In this document: positions 28,901-38,079 of the stretch, in pieces
Layout: the number at the start of each line of letters is the position of its first letter
How positions within the stretch are numbered: position 1 is the first letter of the stretch
From: Streptomyces sp. CC208A
Lineage (GTDB): Bacteria; Actinomycetota; Actinomycetes; Streptomycetales; Streptomycetaceae
Direction: 5' to 3'
Assembly: GCF_030010625.1 (NCBI RefSeq)
Contig: NZ_JASCXN010000002.1
Coordinates: 310,001-374,000 of the forward strand
DNA: 64,000 nt
Notes under the pieces: generated by a model
The model's database searches: none
Seen by the model: only the letters and a program-made list of their open reading frames with translations
Told to the model about the DNA's origin: nothing
Position numbers and translations under genes: made by a program

Positions 28901-30142
28901 GTCCGGGCCGCGCTCGTCGACTGGATGACGGAGCTTCAGCCCCTGGCCGTACCGCCGTGGACCCTCGCGGAGACGGCCCGCGCCGAGGTCTCCCCGGCGC
29001 GTGTCGCCCGCCCCGCCGACCTGGACCAGCCCCGCTCCGCCGCTCAGCGGGAACGCCTGCTCGCCCTCCTCGCCTCCGACGCGCCGGACCGGCGGAACAC
29101 GGCGGCGCGTGCCCTCCTCGCCTGGCCCGAGCCGGACGTCCGCGCCACCGTCCTCGACGTGTATCTGCGCGGGCGGATCGACGAGCCCGCCGACCCCGCG
29201 CTCCGCACCGCGCTGGGCCACGCGCTCGCGGAGACCGACCCCGCGTCCCTGCTCGGCGACGGGGTACGGCCCGACCGCGTCGCCCGGATCGCCGCCACCG
29301 CCTGCGACGTACGACGGCTCCCGTCCCTGCTGCCCGTCCTCCTGCACCTGTGGCGGCACGGGCCGGAGGGCGCACGCGCGGACGCGTTCACCGCCCTGCG
29401 GCGGCCGCCCGCCGATCTCCTGGCCGGGCACCTGGAAAGCGGGGCCGCCCCGGGGCTGCTCGTGCTGCTCGCCGGTCGGTCGCTGCGGCGCACCCCGGCC
29501 CTCGACCGGCTGAGCGAGCGCCATCCGGAGGCCGGTCTCGTCCTCGTCGACGGCCCGCCGCACGGCCCGGAAGCCGCCGAACGGCAGGCGGCCGCCCTCC
29601 GTGCCCTGCGCGAACGCGCCCCGGCACCGGCCGCGCCCGCCTCCTCGCTCCCGTACGAGGAGCTGGTCACGCTGCTGCGGTCGCCCGAACCCCTGCGGGT
29701 CCGGCGCGCCCTGGCCCAGCTGACCGAGCACGCCGCCGAGTTCGAGCCGACGCGCCTCGCGGAGCCGCTGCGGGAGCTGCTGTCGCACCCGGTGGCCGGG
29801 GTACGGCTCCACGCGCATCGCGTGTCGCGGGCGCTGCTCGACCGGGAGACCCATCTGCGGCTGACCGAGGTCCTGCTCGACGATCCGCGCCCCGATGTCG
29901 TCCGTGGCGCGATCCGGGTGCTCTCGCGGGCACGGTGGCGGCCGGCGGTCCCCGTCTTCGTCGCCCTCCTCGACCACGGCCGGCCCACCGTGCGGCGGAC
30001 GGCGGAGGAGGCGGTCCTGCATGCGGGCCGGGAGTCCGTTCCCTCACTGCGCCGAGCCGCCGCCCACGCCCGCCCGGACCGCCGGGCCGCCTACGAGAGG
30101 CTGCTCGCGCGTGTCGGGGAGGGGGAGACGGCGGCTCGGTAG
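25940..30142 (+). CDS. Very large HEAT-repeat protein
   Basis: 1400 residues of alpha-helical repeats. Pairs of helices with the HEAT signature recur, for example HPAMNVRKTAARALATAGTA, LRHPDRHVRKHAVALLARDG, HPVAGVRLHAHRVSRALLD and DPRPDVVRGAIRVLSRARW. The first 30 residues are a Pro/Asn-rich lead. There is no signal peptide, membrane segment or catalytic motif, so it is probably a cytoplasmic scaffold. It stands alone, with a separate promoter, and converges on an ABC permease gene 16 bp away. The partner is unknown. Confidence 0.85.
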   Translation: MSPTPNPTPNPHAYPSGPVPASPEEALARVAAGEPPVAWRGWPAGVLVPAVRVALLGAELVREPAVLRREERGEALYQAVRGVGVASAELVGELAGSGDGVLEGEALRLAREGLREGVLAPGFVREVLSGLTGAASAAVVNGALAGLAEPWAVAEPLAAELPERLLAPATAEAALAVAVAHGHGGPLWRAAGDPDVAPRVRRRALALYGETARRDDVPAVLALAGTGPLLLGGPAVDCLRALHRRGHFVTDADLPAVLDLALADHTIPARAVATVLYTCRRSLLRLLVAAAPDAPDWPRRLDLLVALDEQGVADLPVAAEIARVLPDAAKPGPFLHALRALRDPATEDAVLDALPHAPADALDALEAVGGDRTVRVLAAALGPDVLDGVARPGDAPASEDVERAVRAFRPRALELVWLLTTDPGVRRRLLARIDGAELPARIAADLGGPDERELALLSLHLDPDRPVDALRRIAEHADAGGLPVLADLLLRIAGEAAAAWEPGAAGPVPDAEPAVPPEAVSALVGLGRRWYARRRIRPLCLLDASDAATAGQALAADLALGLLDRPGLTAGEQRVLLRLLLDLPQAPHHRIRPRVHRHLRHPDRHVRKHAVALLARDGTGDGVEAVSATLLALTGPDRDPQTVRQTLGALGDAGARWASDALSACLGHPAMNVRKTAARALATAGTARAVPHLLHRLGHDDNPGLRTHLLDALRALLGDTLTATVTAAADRATDTRVGDRLLAALPTTPDPDPDETDLRRLTGDGWDPDAALRLAERHTPAAGHRAAYLRELRPYLRDWLELAGTSARARRAVLGVLPNRVCPGPWEVHERDAFARHVTVLLDGLAEAEGEARDTLIALLEAAAPHPRPGLAAEVAAGERALPPCRPGRRSTLPLLRLVGAVPVRADLDRELAAAALASDPEAARARLLRETFGIGEAGPRPPWYGELVAAVRSVPELAAHRERSAAVGSRELLAALVDVQAGAPPDVRAALVDWMTELQPLAVPPWTLAETARAEVSPARVARPADLDQPRSAAQRERLLALLASDAPDRRNTAARALLAWPEPDVRATVLDVYLRGRIDEPADPALRTALGHALAETDPASLLGDGVRPDRVARIAATACDVRRLPSLLPVLLHLWRHGPEGARADAFTALRRPPADLLAGHLESGAAPGLLVLLAGRSLRRTPALDRLSERHPEAGLVLVDGPPHGPEAAERQAAALRALRERAPAPAAPASSLPYEELVTLLRSPEPLRVRRALAQLTEHAAEFEPTRLAEPLRELLSHPVAGVRLHAHRVSRALLDRETHLRLTEVLLDDPRPDVVRGAIRVLSRARWRPAVPVFVALLDHGRPTVRRTAEEAVLHAGRESVPSLRRAAAHARPDRRAAYERLLARVGEGETAAR

Positions 30143-30158
30143 ACCGGGACGCGGGAGG

Positions 30159-30943
30159 CTACTTGGGGTCCTTGCGGAAGGTCTTGGTGGACCAGAGGTA
30201 GCCGAGGACGGTGAGGGCGGCGCACCAGGCGAGGGCGAGCCAGCCGTTGTGGCCGATCCCGGTGCCGAGGAGGAGGCCGCGGAGGGTCTCGATGGCGGGG
30301 GTGAAGGGCTGGTACTCGGCGATCGGCCGGAACCAGCCCGGCATGGAGTCGACCGGGACGAACGCGCTGGAGATCAGGGGGAGGACGACCAGTGGGAGGG
30401 CGTTGTTGCTGGCCGCCTCCGCGTTGGGGGAGACGAGGCCCATGCCGACCGCGATCCAGGTGAGCGCGAGGGCGACCAGGGCCGTGAGGCCGAAGGCGGC
30501 GAGCCATTCCAGGGCGGTGGCGTCGGTGGAGCGGAAGCCGACGGCGACGGCGACGGCGCCGACGAGGAGGACGCTCATGAGGCACTGGAGGACGCTGCCG
30601 ACGACGTGGCCGACGAGGATCGAGGGGCGGTGGATCGCCATCGTGCGGAAGCGGGCGACGATGCCCTCGGTCATGTCGTTGGAGACGGAGACCGCCGTCC
30701 CCACCACCGTGCCGCCGACGGTCATCATGAGGATGCCGGGCACCACGTAGGCGATGTACGCGGAGCGGTCCGCGCCGCCGCCCATGCCGGCGCTCATCAC
30801 GTCACCGAAGACGTAGACGAAGAGCAGCAGCATCATCACGGGGGTGAGCAGCAGGTTCAGGGTGAGGGAGGGATAGCGCCGGGCGTGCAGGAGGTTGCGC
30901 CGGAGCATCGTGTGCGCGTCGCGGACGGCGAGGGTGAGGGTGC

Positions 30944-30947
<4 letters not shown>
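30159..30947 (-). CDS. ABC-2-type permease (DrrB-like)
   Basis: 262 residues with six membrane segments. Examples are LTLNLLLTPVMMLLLFVYVFG, SAYIAYVVPGILMMTVGG and VLLVGAVAVAVGF, plus the ABC-2 signature region LPLVVLPLISSAFVPVDSMP-GW. Together with the ATPase upstream it forms a daunorubicin-resistance-type exporter; the substrate is unknown. ATG 30947 overlaps the ATPase stop in ATGA and has AGGAGG upstream. Confidence 0.92.
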
Positions 30948-31930
<983 letters not shown>

Positions 31931-31990
31931 GGGGGCCTCCGATCGAAGGCGGGGGAGGGTGGGAAGGGGAGGGGGCGGCGCCGTCGTGGC

Positions 31991-32833
31991 TCAGACGCGG
32001 GCGCGGCGGATGTCGATGTTGCCGTGGCGGGTGCGGGCGCGGACCTTGACGGTCTCCTCGGTCTCCTCCGGCGCGTCGGAGGCGGTGAGCCCGTTGCGCA
32101 CCTGGCCGGAGCCCGAGGTGGCGTCGAGCCACGCGGCCGTGCCCTCGCGGACGCCGACGTCGATGGCGCCGTAGTTCGTCTCCAGCCGGACCGTTCCGCG
32201 GGCGACCTCGCCGATGCTCACGGTGCCGTGCGCGGTGGTGGCGACGACCGAGTTCTCGGCGCGGCCGACCGTGATGTCGCCGTGGGCGCCGCTCACCCGC
32301 AGCTCGCCGGTGACGGCGCCGACGGTGGTGGTGCCGTGCGAGTTCTTCAGGACCGCGTGGCCGTCGACCAGGCCGACGCGCACGCTGCCGGAGCTGGTGG
32401 TGATCTCGGCCGGGCCCTCGACGCGGTCCACGCTGATCGAGCCGTGCGAGGCGGTCAGGTGCAGCGGGCCGGTGGTGTCGAGCCGGGCGTCACCGGCGGA
32501 GGTCTTCACGCGGACCTCGCCGAGCCGCCCCTCGCAGAGCACCTGGGTCCAGGCGCCGTCCAGGTCGACCCGCGAGCCCGTCGGCAGCTCGACCGTCACG
32601 TCGACGACGCCGGTGCGGCCGAACAGGTTCGCCTTGGGCGTCCGGACGGTCAGCGTGCCGTTCGCGTACGAGACCTCGGTCTGGTCGGCGGTCCGCACGT
32701 CCAGGTCCTTCTTGGTGTTGCGCGGCAGCACCTGGACGGTCGTGTCCGTGCGGTCGCCGGCGATGAACTGGATGGAGCCGGCCTCGACGCGGGCCGTGGC
32801 GGAGATCGGTGCGGGGGTGTCGAAAGAAGGCAT
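31991..32833 (-). CDS. DUF4097-type beta-strand repeat protein
   Basis: 280 residues of short repeating strands, each ~20 residues: GPLHLTASHGSISVDRVEG, GPAEITTSSGSVRVGLVDG, GELRVSGAHGDITVGRAEN. The G-x-I/V-x-V pattern suggests a beta-solenoid or bactofilin-like fold. There is no signal peptide. Such genes commonly accompany DrrAB-type exporters in Streptomyces; their molecular role is not established. It lies 60 bp upstream of the ATPase gene and 105 bp downstream of the RHH gene. Confidence 0.85.
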   Translation of the reverse strand: MPSFDTPAPISATARVEAGSIQFIAGDRTDTTVQVLPRNTKKDLDVRTADQTEVSYANGTLTVRTPKANLFGRTGVVDVTVELPTGSRVDLDGAWTQVLCEGRLGEVRVKTSAGDARLDTTGPLHLTASHGSISVDRVEGPAEITTSSGSVRVGLVDGHAVLKNSHGTTTVGAVTGELRVSGAHGDITVGRAENSVVATTAHGTVSIGEVARGTVRLETNYGAIDVGVREGTAAWLDATSGSGQVRNGLTASDAPEETEETVKVRARTRHGNIDIRRARV

Positions 32834-32938
32834 GGCTGTCCCGTCCTCTTGAGTCTCTGGAGCGTCCCCGCAGGTGGGACGTGGTGTGGGTGAACCAGTG
32901 GCGGTGCGGGTGAACCGGTGGTGCGGGCGGGGGCCGGG

Positions 32939-33463
32939 TTACCGCACCCAGCCCGTGATGCTCTGTCCGATGGTCCGGGGCTTCTCCGCCGTACGCGGCC
33001 GGGCGCCGCCGCCGTCGAGCGCCGCCGACACCGCCCGTACCAGCCAGGCGTTGACCGACAGTCCCTCGCGGCTCGCGGCCTCCTCGGCCCGGGCCTTGAG
33101 GTGGGCCGGAAGGCGCAGGTTGACGCGGGCGACGGCGCCTTCGTCCCCCTCGGGGACGACGGTCGGCGTCACGGGCGGCTCGGCGGGCCCCGGCGGCTCC
33201 ACGGGGGCGCCGCTGTCGGCGGGCGGCCGCGTCACCACGAAGTCCGGGTCGAGACCGCGGAGCCGTACGTCGACCGATCCCGGGGCGAGTTCACGGGTGA
33301 TCTCGTCCGTGGCGGCGGAGAGCACGTTGAGCATGGTCAGGCGGGCCGCCGACTCCAGGGGGGCGGTGAGCCGCTCGGCCAGCTCGCGGGCCGCGTCGCC
33401 ACCGGCTTCGGCGGCCACCGCGAGTTCGCGGCGGAGGCTGTCGACATACGGGGTGAGGTCCAT
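32939..33463 (-). CDS. HicB-like ribbon-helix-helix regulator
   Basis: 174 residues. An N-terminal helical segment (DLTPYVDSLRRELAVAAEAG) and a Pro-rich linker lead to a C-terminal Arc/HicB-type RHH domain at residues ~110-150 (VARVNLRLPAHLKARAEEAA, then SVNAWLVRAVSAAL). No HicA toxin is adjacent, so it is more likely an autoregulator of the exporter operon than a toxin antidote. The ATG sits inside a cluster of palindromes, GCCATCATGGC and ATGGCGCCAT, likely its own operators. Confidence 0.82.
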   Translation of the reverse strand: MDLTPYVDSLRRELAVAAEAGGDAARELAERLTAPLESAARLTMLNVLSAATDEITRELAPGSVDVRLRGLDPDFVVTRPPADSGAPVEPPGPAEPPVTPTVVPEGDEGAVARVNLRLPAHLKARAEEAASREGLSVNAWLVRAVSAALDGGGARPRTAEKPRTIGQSITGWVR

Positions 33464-33466
33464 GAC

Positions 33467-33566
33467 GCCATCATGGCATCATCATGGCGCCATATGCAAC
33501 CCGCGGTGGCGCCATGTGGCATCAAGTGGCATCGGGTGGTGCCATCCGTGGTGCTGGATGGCGCCA
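33467..33566. promoter_or_regulatory. Palindrome cluster upstream of the RHH regulator
   Basis: GCCATCATGGC (33467-33477), ATGGCGCCAT (33484-33493) and two further TGGCGCCA cores (33507-33514, 33559-33566) all share GGC-GCC half-sites. RHH proteins bind short palindromes cooperatively in such arrays. The cluster covers the start and presumed promoter of the RHH gene. Confidence 0.6.
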
Positions 33567-33570
33567 GGCG

Positions 33571-33628
33571 GTGCCAGGTGGTGCCAGGTGGTGCCAGGTG
33601 GTGCCGGAGCGGTGCCGGAGCGGTGCCC
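33571..33628. repeat. Tandem 10-11 bp repeats
   Basis: GTGCCAGGTG is repeated three times (33571-33600). It changes to GTGCCGGAGCG repeated twice, then GTGCCCC. It lies between the RHH operators and the 33767 gene, and the GTGCC core resembles the operator half-site. The rest of 33464-33766 has no gene. Confidence 0.75.
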
Positions 33629-33766
33629 CCGTGACGGAGTCCGGCACTCCAGGGGGTCGTACATTGCCGTGGGCCGGTAGGGCGGCCCGTGGTCCGACCT
33701 GCCTACCTTGTCCCGACTCCCCGGTACCGGGGGCGTGGGTGAGGGACAGCAGGAAAGCGGGGCGGG

Positions 33767-34294
33767 ATGTTCGAGGTCTTCTGGGGAGTGCTCGCCACGG
33801 CCTTCGGGGTGGTCATCGCCTCGGACTTCCGGGGCGCGGCCCACCGCTTCCACGCGATCACCCAGGCGGCCACCCCCTTCGCCGGGTCGCGGACGCCGGT
33901 CCTGGGCGTCGGCTTCCTCCGGGCCGTGGCGGGTGCGTTCGCGGTGATCGGCCCCATCGTCCTGGCCCTCGGGCTTCTCGGCCTGTGGCGCGGAGAGGCG
34001 GGTCCCGTCGGTCCGCAGGGGCCGCCCATGGCGCCCGCCTGGATCGCGGTGCCCCTGGTGCTGTTCGTCGGGGTCATCCTCTGGTGGACCTGGCGGAGCT
34101 CCGGACCGCTGCGCCGCGAGTGGGACACCGGTACGCGTGTGCGGCGGGTCGCCGCCGTCGGTCTGACCCTGTCGGTCGTCGCGTTCCTCGTGCTGATGGC
34201 CGCAGGTCAGGGCGCCTGGGCGGTGACGAGTCACCTCGTCGGCGGCCTGTGCGGCCTGCTCCTGCTGGTGAGCGGCGACCGGGTCGGCCGGTGA
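33767..34294 (+). CDS. Small membrane protein of unknown function
   Basis: 175 residues with four hydrophobic segments: FEVFWGVLATAFGVVIAS, FAVIGPIVLALGLLGLW, APAWIAVPLVLFVGVILWW and GLTLSVVAFLVLMAAGQGAWAV, and a final LVGGLCGLLLLVSG. No conserved catalytic residues are recognised. ATG has a GGGGCGGG ribosome site. It converges on the LysE gene. Confidence 0.7.
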   Translation: MFEVFWGVLATAFGVVIASDFRGAAHRFHAITQAATPFAGSRTPVLGVGFLRAVAGAFAVIGPIVLALGLLGLWRGEAGPVGPQGPPMAPAWIAVPLVLFVGVILWWTWRSSGPLRREWDTGTRVRRVAAVGLTLSVVAFLVLMAAGQGAWAVTSHLVGGLCGLLLLVSGDRVGR

Positions 34295-34322
34295 CGCCCT
34301 CCGGGCCGTCGGGGCGGCCCGC

Positions 34323-34958
34323 TCAGCCGGCCAGGCATTCCGCGAGCAGGAGGGCGCCGATGAGGAGCATCATGGCGCCGCTGACGCGGGTGACGGCCCG
34401 GGCGGCCGAGGGGCGGGTGCTCAGGAGCGTGCGGGCCAGGACGCCGACGGTGAGGTAGACGACGGCGCACGCGGTCAGGTGCACCGTGCTGAGCAGCCCG
34501 GTCTGAGCGGCGACCGGCCAGCCCGTGGCGGGCTCGATGAACTGCGGGAACAGTGAGAAGTACAGCAGCAGTGCCTTCGGGTTCAGGCCGCTGGTCCCGG
34601 CCCCCTTGAGCATGACCTGGACCCGGGAGGCCGCCGCGCTTCCTCCGGCGGCCGCGCTCTCGCCGGCGGCCGCCGGTACGGTCGGCTGTCGCAGGACGCC
34701 CCAGCCCAGCCACAGCAGATAGCCGGCGCCGGCGGCGGTCAGGACGGTGAGCGCCGTCGGGGAGCTCGCCATGATCACCGCCAGGCCCGCGACGGCCGCC
34801 AGGGCGTAGGCCGTGTGGCCGACGAGCAGCCCCGTGACGGCCGGGACGACGGAGCGGCCCCGCAGACCTGCGGAGATCGCGTAGGCCCAGTCCGCGCCGG
34901 GGGTGACCACCAGGAGCAGGTCCACCGCCAGGAAGGCCGCCAGCGTCGTCGTATCCAT
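34323..34958 (-). CDS. LysE/RhtB-family amino-acid exporter
   Basis: 211 residues, six hydrophobic segments. The family signature is near the N-terminus (VDLLLVVTPGADWAYAISAGLRGR) and the conserved mid-loop is GLNPKALLLYFSLFPQFI. It exports amino acids or homoserine-lactone-like compounds. It is divergent from an Lrp-family regulator (116 bp apart), the usual LysE/Lrp pairing, so the exporter is probably induced by its substrate through that regulator. Confidence 0.92.
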   Translation of the reverse strand: MDTTTLAAFLAVDLLLVVTPGADWAYAISAGLRGRSVVPAVTGLLVGHTAYALAAVAGLAVIMASSPTALTVLTAAGAGYLLWLGWGVLRQPTVPAAAGESAAAGGSAAASRVQVMLKGAGTSGLNPKALLLYFSLFPQFIEPATGWPVAAQTGLLSTVHLTACAVVYLTVGVLARTLLSTRPSAARAVTRVSGAMMLLIGALLLAECLAG

Positions 34959-35074
34959 CGATCGTTCGTTCCCTCTCGCACTTTCTTGTTGCGAAGGGGA
35001 GGCTAGGCCGGATACGTCCGAAGGTGTTTGCGTATTTACCCAGTGGTCCCGCGATGTGAGGGAAAATCTTCTCC

Positions 35075-35527
35075 ATGGACGCCCTGGACCGGAAGATTCT
35101 TACCGAACTGCAGCTCGACGGCCGTCTGACCGTCACCGAACTGGCCGCGCGTGTGCGGCTCAGCGTCTCGCCCTGCCACCGGCGGCTGCGCGACCTCGAA
35201 CGCGGCGGCGCCATCCTCGGCTACCGCGCCGTGGTCGACCCGGCCGCCGTCGGCCTGAACTTCGAGGCGCTCGTCTTCGTCACCCTGCGCTGGGAGACCC
35301 CCGACACCGTCACCGCCTTCGAGGAGGCCGTGGCCGCCGTCCCGCACGTCCTCCAGGCCCAGCGCCTGTTCGGTGAGCCCGACTACCTGCTCCGGGTCGC
35401 CACCACCGACCTGGCCGCCTTCCAGCAGCTCTACGACCAGCGGCTCGCCCGGCTGCCCGGAGTCCAGCGGCTGACCTCCACCCTCGTGATGAAGAACGTC
35501 GTCCACGACCGCCCCCTGCCCGAGTAA
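35075..35527 (+). CDS. Lrp/AsnC-family transcriptional regulator
   Basis: 150 residues. An N-terminal helix-turn-helix (MDALDRKILTELQLDGRLTV, then ELAARVRLSVSPCHRRLRDLE) is followed by a RAM ligand domain (VFVTLRWETPDTVTAFEEAV and YLLRVATTDLAAFQQLYDQ). It senses amino acids. It is divergent from the LysE exporter, its probable target. ATG 35075. Confidence 0.93.
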   Translation: MDALDRKILTELQLDGRLTVTELAARVRLSVSPCHRRLRDLERGGAILGYRAVVDPAAVGLNFEALVFVTLRWETPDTVTAFEEAVAAVPHVLQAQRLFGEPDYLLRVATTDLAAFQQLYDQRLARLPGVQRLTSTLVMKNVVHDRPLPE

Positions 35528-35549
35528 CGGCGTGGCCGGTCTCGCGTGT

Positions 35550-35573
35550 TACCCGCGGGTACGCCATGATGGC
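35550..35573. promoter_or_regulatory. Two adjacent palindromes upstream of the amidase
   Basis: TACCCGCGGGTA (35550-35561) is a perfect 12-bp palindrome. GCCATGATGGC (35563-35573) is an 11-bp palindrome with the same half-sites as the RHH operator at 33467. They lie 39-62 bp before the amidase GTG. Confidence 0.4.
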
Positions 35574-35611
35574 GGCATCCGTACACGACCGACCCGGGGG
35601 CTGAGACAGCG

Positions 35612-37021
35612 GTGACTTTCGAGAAGCGGACCACGGTGCACGCGTTCCGGGACGACTCCCTCGGGGAGCACGACGCCGTCGGCCTGGCCGAGGCCATCCG
35701 GCGGCGCGAGGTCAGCCCCGCCGAGGCCGCCCGGGACGCGGCCGCCCGCCTCCGGGCGGTCGAGGAGCTCCATGCGGTGCAGACCCCGCTCGACCCCCCG
35801 GCACTCGGCGGCTCCACGGGCGGGGCCTTCGCCGGCGTCCCCACCCTCGTCAAGGACAACACCGACTACGCGGGCCTGCCCACCGGCCACGGCAGCGCCG
35901 CCTTCACCCCCCGGCCCGCCCGCCGGCACGCGCCCTTCGTCCGGCAGCTCCTCAGCACCGGCGTCACCGTCCTCGGCAAGACCCGGCTGCCCGAGTTCGG
36001 CTTCAGCCCGGCCACCGAGTACGAGAACGCCGAACCGGTCCGCAACCCGTGGCACACCGGCCACTCAGCGGGCGGCTCCTCCGGCGGCGCCGCCGCGCTC
36101 GTCGCCGCCGGAGCCGTCCCCCTCGCCCACGCCAACGACGGCGGCGGCTCCATCCGGATCCCCGCCGCCTGCTGCGGACTCGTCGGCCTCAAGCCCACCC
36201 GGGGCCGGCTCGTCGGCAACGACCAGAGCCGCCGGCTGCCCGTCGACATCGTCGCCGACGGCGTCGTCACCCGCACGGTCCGGGACTCCGCCGCCTTCCT
36301 CGCCGCCGCCGAACGCCACCACCGCAACCCGAAACTGCCGCCGGTCGGCCTCGTCGAGGGCCCCTCCGACCGCCGGCTGCGCATCGGCTTCCTGCTCGAC
36401 TCGCCCAACGGCGTCCGCTGCGACGACGACACCCGCGCCGCCGTCACCGGCACCGCCGACACCCTCCGCGGCCTCGGCCACACCGTCGAACCGGTCGGGA
36501 TGGACCTCGACCCGCGCTTCACGGAGGACTTCCTCACCTACTGGGGCATGCTCTCCTTCCTCCTCGGCGCCACGGGCCGCACCCTCGGCGCCGACTTCGA
36601 CCGCCACCGCATGGACGGCCTCAGCCGGGGGCTGCGCGAGGAGTACCTGAAGCGCTGGCGGGACACCCCGGGCGTGGTGCGCCGGCTCAAGCGGACCAAG
36701 GAGGCGTACGCGGCCGCCTTCCGCGGTCTCGACCTCGTCCTCACCCCCGTCCTCGCCCACACCACACCCCCGATCGGCCACCTCAGCCCGGTCGTCCCGT
36801 ACCCCGTCCTGGTCGGGCGGATCCTGGAGTACGTCGCCTACACCCCCGTCGACAACGTGGTCGGCACCCCGTCGCTCTCGCTGCCCAGCGCCCGCACCAC
36901 CGCCGACGGCCTGCCCGTCGGCGTCCTCCTCTCCGGCCGCCCCGGCAGCGAACGCACCCTCCTGGAAACCGCCTTCGCCCTGGAGGCCGAGCGGCCCTTC
37001 CGCCGCCTCCAGGACGCCTGA
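35612..37021 (+). CDS. Amidase (amidase-signature family)
   Basis: 469 residues. The Ser-cisSer-Lys catalytic machinery is visible: Lys in PTLVKDNTDY, the glycine/serine signature GHSAGGSSGGAAALVAAG with both serines, and the SIRIPAACCGLVGLKP segment that completes the oxyanion region. The family hydrolyses amides, including indoleacetamide, 6-aminohexanoate dimer and Glu-tRNA type substrates. This stand-alone gene cannot be assigned a substrate. GTG start. Confidence 0.9.
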   Translation: MTFEKRTTVHAFRDDSLGEHDAVGLAEAIRRREVSPAEAARDAAARLRAVEELHAVQTPLDPPALGGSTGGAFAGVPTLVKDNTDYAGLPTGHGSAAFTPRPARRHAPFVRQLLSTGVTVLGKTRLPEFGFSPATEYENAEPVRNPWHTGHSAGGSSGGAAALVAAGAVPLAHANDGGGSIRIPAACCGLVGLKPTRGRLVGNDQSRRLPVDIVADGVVTRTVRDSAAFLAAAERHHRNPKLPPVGLVEGPSDRRLRIGFLLDSPNGVRCDDDTRAAVTGTADTLRGLGHTVEPVGMDLDPRFTEDFLTYWGMLSFLLGATGRTLGADFDRHRMDGLSRGLREEYLKRWRDTPGVVRRLKRTKEAYAAAFRGLDLVLTPVLAHTTPPIGHLSPVVPYPVLVGRILEYVAYTPVDNVVGTPSLSLPSARTTADGLPVGVLLSGRPGSERTLLETAFALEAERPFRRLQDA

Positions 37022-37035
37022 CGGCGCCCCCGGGC

Positions 37036-37055
37036 TCCCCCCCCCGGGGGGACGG
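37036..37055. terminator. Hairpin between convergent amidase and ABC genes
   Basis: Six G (37036-37041), 8-nt loop, six C (37050-37055), within a very GC-rich convergent gap. A weak call; it may terminate both strands. Confidence 0.4.
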
Positions 37056-37074
37056 TCGGCCCCCCTCGGGCCGG

Positions 37075-38079
37075 TCAGTCCTGCTCAGGGAAGTGGCAGG
37101 CCACCTCCCGGGGTTCGCCTTCGGCGAGCGTCCGCAGGGGCGGTGCCTCGGTGCGGCAGATCGCCTGGGCCTTCGGGCAGCGCGGGTGGAAGGTGCAGCC
37201 CGGCGGGGGAGCGGCCGGGCTCGGCGGGTCACCGAGGAGGGTGATGCGCTCGCGGGCCCGCTCGGCCGCCGGGTCCGGGAGCGGCACGGCGGAGAGCAGC
37301 GCCCGGGTGTAGGGGTGGGCGGGGGACTCGTACACCTGCTGCTTGGCACCGATCTCGACGATCCGGCCGAGGTACATCACCGCGACCCGGTCGCAGACCC
37401 GCTTGACCACCGACAGGTCGTGGGCGATGAACAGGTAGGCGAGGCCCAGTTCGGCCTGGAGCCGTTCCATCAGGTTGACGATCTGCGCCTGCACGGAGAC
37501 GTCGAGGGCGGAGACCGGTTCGTCGGCGACGACGAGCCGGGGGCCCGTCGCCAGCGCGCGGGCGATGCCGATGCGCTGGGCCTGGCCGCCGGAGAACTCG
37601 TGCGGGTGGCGGTCGGCGTGCTCGGGGATGAGCCCGACCAGCTCCATCAGCTCCAGCGCCCGCTTGCGGGCGTCCGCCGCCGAACTCCCCTGCACCAGCA
37701 GCGGATCGGCGATGATCCGGGCCACCGACTGCCGGGGGTTGAGCGAGGAGTGCGGGTCCTGGAAGACCATCTGGATCTCGCGGCGGAGCGGTTTGAGGGC
37801 CCGCTGGGAGAGGTGGGCGATGGACCGGCCGTCGTACTCGACGGAGCCGGCGGTCGGTTCCAGGAGCCGGACGATCATCCGGCCGGTGGTCGACTTGCCG
37901 CAGCCGGACTCGCCGACCAGACCGAGGGTCTCGCCCGCCGCCAGGTCGAAGCCGACCCCGTCGACGGCCCGCACGGGCGCCGAGCGGCGGCGCCCCGGGA
38001 AGGTCATGGCGAGGTCCCGTACCCGCAGCAGCGGCGGCGGTTCGGACTCCGTACGGGGAAGGGGGACGGTCGTGCTCAC
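37075..38079 (-). CDS. Peptide ABC importer ATP-binding protein (DppF/OppF type)
   Basis: 334 residues. Walker A LVGESGCGKSTTGRM, signature FSGGQAQRIGIARAL, Walker B LVVADEPVSALDVS, H-loop LFIAHDLSVV. The C-terminal oligo_HPY region has CTFHPRCPKAQAIC, which marks the peptide-importer subfamily. GTG 38079 overlaps the stop of the upstream ATPase in GTGA. The longer upstream frame is Arg-rich shadow and was discarded. It is the last gene of the five-gene importer operon, and it energises uptake of peptides. Confidence 0.94.
   Translation of the reverse strand: MSTTVPLPRTESEPPPLLRVRDLAMTFPGRRRSAPVRAVDGVGFDLAAGETLGLVGESGCGKSTTGRMIVRLLEPTAGSVEYDGRSIAHLSQRALKPLRREIQMVFQDPHSSLNPRQSVARIIADPLLVQGSSAADARKRALELMELVGLIPEHADRHPHEFSGGQAQRIGIARALATGPRLVVADEPVSALDVSVQAQIVNLMERLQAELGLAYLFIAHDLSVVKRVCDRVAVMYLGRIVEIGAKQQVYESPAHPYTRALLSAVPLPDPAAERARERITLLGDPPSPAAPPPGCTFHPRCPKAQAICRTEAPPLRTLAEGEPREVACHFPEQD

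Noticed and set aside
32939..33463. HicAB toxin-antitoxin module
   Set aside because: Only the RHH protein is present; no HicA-like toxin frame is found on either side.
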